Shown here in pieces: positions 62,658 through 64,000 of a stretch of DNA of 64,000 nt. Location: the NCBI GenBank assembly GCA_934162445.1, contig CAKPIT010000005.1, forward strand, positions 1 to 64,000, in the 5' to 3' direction. Position 1 is the stretch's first letter; every line of letters begins with the position of its first letter. This DNA comes from an uncultured Bacilli bacterium. GTDB lineage: Bacteria > Bacillota_I > Bacilli_A > RF39 > UBA660. The position numbers and the translations under genes were made by a program. The notes under the pieces were generated by a model. That model did no database searches. It had not been told where the DNA came from and saw nothing but the letters and a program-made list of their open reading frames with translations.

Positions 62658-62681
62658 TAAAAAAATAGGGAGGATTTTAAA

Positions 62682-64000
62682 ATGAAAAAATTACTTAATC
62701 AAAAAGATAATAGAATAATAGCTGTTATTATTGCTGTTATCATAATAAGTATCGGTTTTATTAGTAAAACTTTAACAAAGTCATATGCTATTTCTGATAC
62801 ATTAGCAGACACCTTAATATCTAGCCAAGGTGATATTCAATCAACAAGAATTAATCTATTTAATTCTCTTGAAGGTGATGAGGCTATAACCCTTATTCCG
62901 TTTTATGCTAGTGATGATAGTGGTAATAAATATACTGCTTATTGCCTTGAAAAAAATAAAGGTTGGATTGTAAACAAGACATTAACAAAAAACAAAACAC
63001 CTTTAGACAAAGGATATGTTTATATTATTCAAAATGCTTATCCTACTAAAAACTTAACAGGCGATAGTGCCAAAGATAATTATCTAACTCAGGTTGCTAT
63101 TTGGTTTTATCAAGATAGAAGTAATAATATTAGTGATGATACCAACGGTGTTTTAACAGCTAACCAAAAAAATACCATTAAAAATAGTGAATACTATCAA
63201 TATATTGACAATCTAATTAGTAATGCCGTTATTGCCAAAAATAGTGCAGATGAAAAAAAGTTTACATTAGATAGCGAAACAAATTGTGGAGCTTGCTATT
63301 CTAATTATGAACAAGCAGGTCCCATAGAAGGTGTTACAACCAATAAATGTTCCTTATTTCGCTATGATGAAGAAACTGGTTATTTTATCAGCAAAAAATA
63401 TGTAATTAAAACAACATCTTCATATGATAATTATCAGGTAAGTGTTGATAATGCCAATGTCAAAATTTATGATGACACTGATCATGAAATAACTAATAAC
63501 GAAACAATAGGAGCTAATAAGAAATTTTATTTAAAAATACATGAAAATAATGTTTTAAATGCCTTTGATGTTCATATTAATGTAATCATCAACTATAAAG
63601 AATATGAATCATATAGTTATAATCCACCAAGTGATGCCACTAATATGCAAATATCTTTACCGGCTGCTTTAGTGCCAGTTGCAAAACAACAAACACTAAA
63701 TACTACAATCAGTATTCCAACGAGAAACTTAGCCCTTACTAAGCAAGATGAAAACAACAATCCTCTAAATGGAGCAACTTTAGTGGTAAGAAGATATCTA
63801 ACCGATGAAATTGTAGCAAGCTTTACAACAACTGAAGAGAAATATATTATTAAAGGTTTAATTCCTGGCCTTTATATTGTTGAAGAAACAAGCTCACCAC
63901 TCGGTTACTATGGTAAAATTAGTAGTGATATTCCAAAAACAAGTCCCAATGGTTATGTTTATGACCACCCAATTGCTAAAATTATGGTAGGAGATGTTCA
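62682..64000 (+). CDS. Thioester-domain surface adhesin with Cna-B repeats (partial, 3' end outside)
   Basis: Open to the window edge (439 full codons). ATG 62682 follows GGGAGGA. A signal peptide (about 12-36) leads to a thioester (TQXA) domain: the reactive cysteine is C88 (TAYCLEK) and the glutamine Q137 in TQVAIW, which form the internal bond that lets such adhesins attach to host surfaces. At about 345 a Cna-B/SpaA-type prealbumin domain begins (LALTKQDENNNPLNGATLVV, GLIPGLYIVEETSSPLGY). More repeats and an LPxTG anchor are expected beyond 64000. Confidence 0.88.
   Translation, partial: MKKLLNQKDNRIIAVIIAVIIISIGFISKTLTKSYAISDTLADTLISSQGDIQSTRINLFNSLEGDEAITLIPFYASDDSGNKYTAYCLEKNKGWIVNKTLTKNKTPLDKGYVYIIQNAYPTKNLTGDSAKDNYLTQVAIWFYQDRSNNISDDTNGVLTANQKNTIKNSEYYQYIDNLISNAVIAKNSADEKKFTLDSETNCGACYSNYEQAGPIEGVTTNKCSLFRYDEETGYFISKKYVIKTTSSYDNYQVSVDNANVKIYDDTDHEITNNETIGANKKFYLKIHENNVLNAFDVHINVIINYKEYESYSYNPPSDATNMQISLPAALVPVAKQQTLNTTISIPTRNLALTKQDENNNPLNGATLVVRRYLTDEIVASFTTTEEKYIIKGLIPGLYIVEETSSPLGYYGKISSDIPKTSPNGYVYDHPIAKIMVGDV

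Overview
The window is a strongly AT-rich chromosomal segment that reads as an anaerobic low-GC Firmicute of the Bacilli/Erysipelotrichia side, possibly a genome-reduced uncultured gut lineage such as RF39-like bacteria; that placement is inference. The evidence is Gram-positive gene content: T-box leaders, a type VII secretion ATPase with small helical substrates, a YlxM/FtsY/Ffh set, GatCAB with AspRS, PrsA, a LexA-type box, and oxygen-independent ribonucleotide reductase (NrdD/NrdG) as the only reductase seen. Several sporulation-associated families (a CotD-like coat protein, two YjcZ-like miniproteins behind a sigma-K-like promoter, a CwlD-like amidase, a divergent SpoIID-like protein) suggest a spore former or a descendant of one.

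Layout. 1-546: 3' end of an rRNA operon (23S end, 5S, terminator). 549-7468: a compact type VII module, with EssC and a YukD ubiquitin-like protein rightward, facing a leftward operon of six small helical proteins, one with a clear WxG turn. 7516-10124: t6A modification genes tsaE-tsaB-rimI-tsaD. 10132-13083: a leftward NMT1-type ABC importer diverging from an XRE regulator across an inverted repeat. 13135-23623: housekeeping (ftsY-ylxM, a HerA-like ATPase, fmt, ffh, rpoZ, recX, prsA) with some unknown membrane proteins. 23703-25846: spore-type miniproteins, TraX-like protein, and a holin/M23 lysin pair. 25848-26654: a ZIP metal transporter.

26677-33946 is an accessory island: a mob relaxase pseudogene with its catalytic middle deleted, two proteins of unknown function, an oriT-like structured spacer, fragments of a large serine recombinase and of DinD joined together, and a helicase with three tandem helicase-associated repeats.

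34058-64000 returns to core functions: CwlD-like amidase, ComEC-type metallo-hydrolase plus DUF3006, an Asn-specific T-box ahead of gatCAB-aspS, a divergent sigma-70 family protein, SpoIID-like and frameshifted phospholipase C-like genes, an Abi_2 protein overlapping an HtrA protease, two divergent NrdD-type genes (one without the glycyl-radical domain), nrdG, dut, a ClpX-like AAA+ protein with an unfamiliar N-terminus, an Ile T-box and ileS, murE, a 3D-domain exported protein, tex, and the start of a thioester/Cna-B surface adhesin cut by the window edge. No tRNA, CRISPR array or complete insertion sequence was found.
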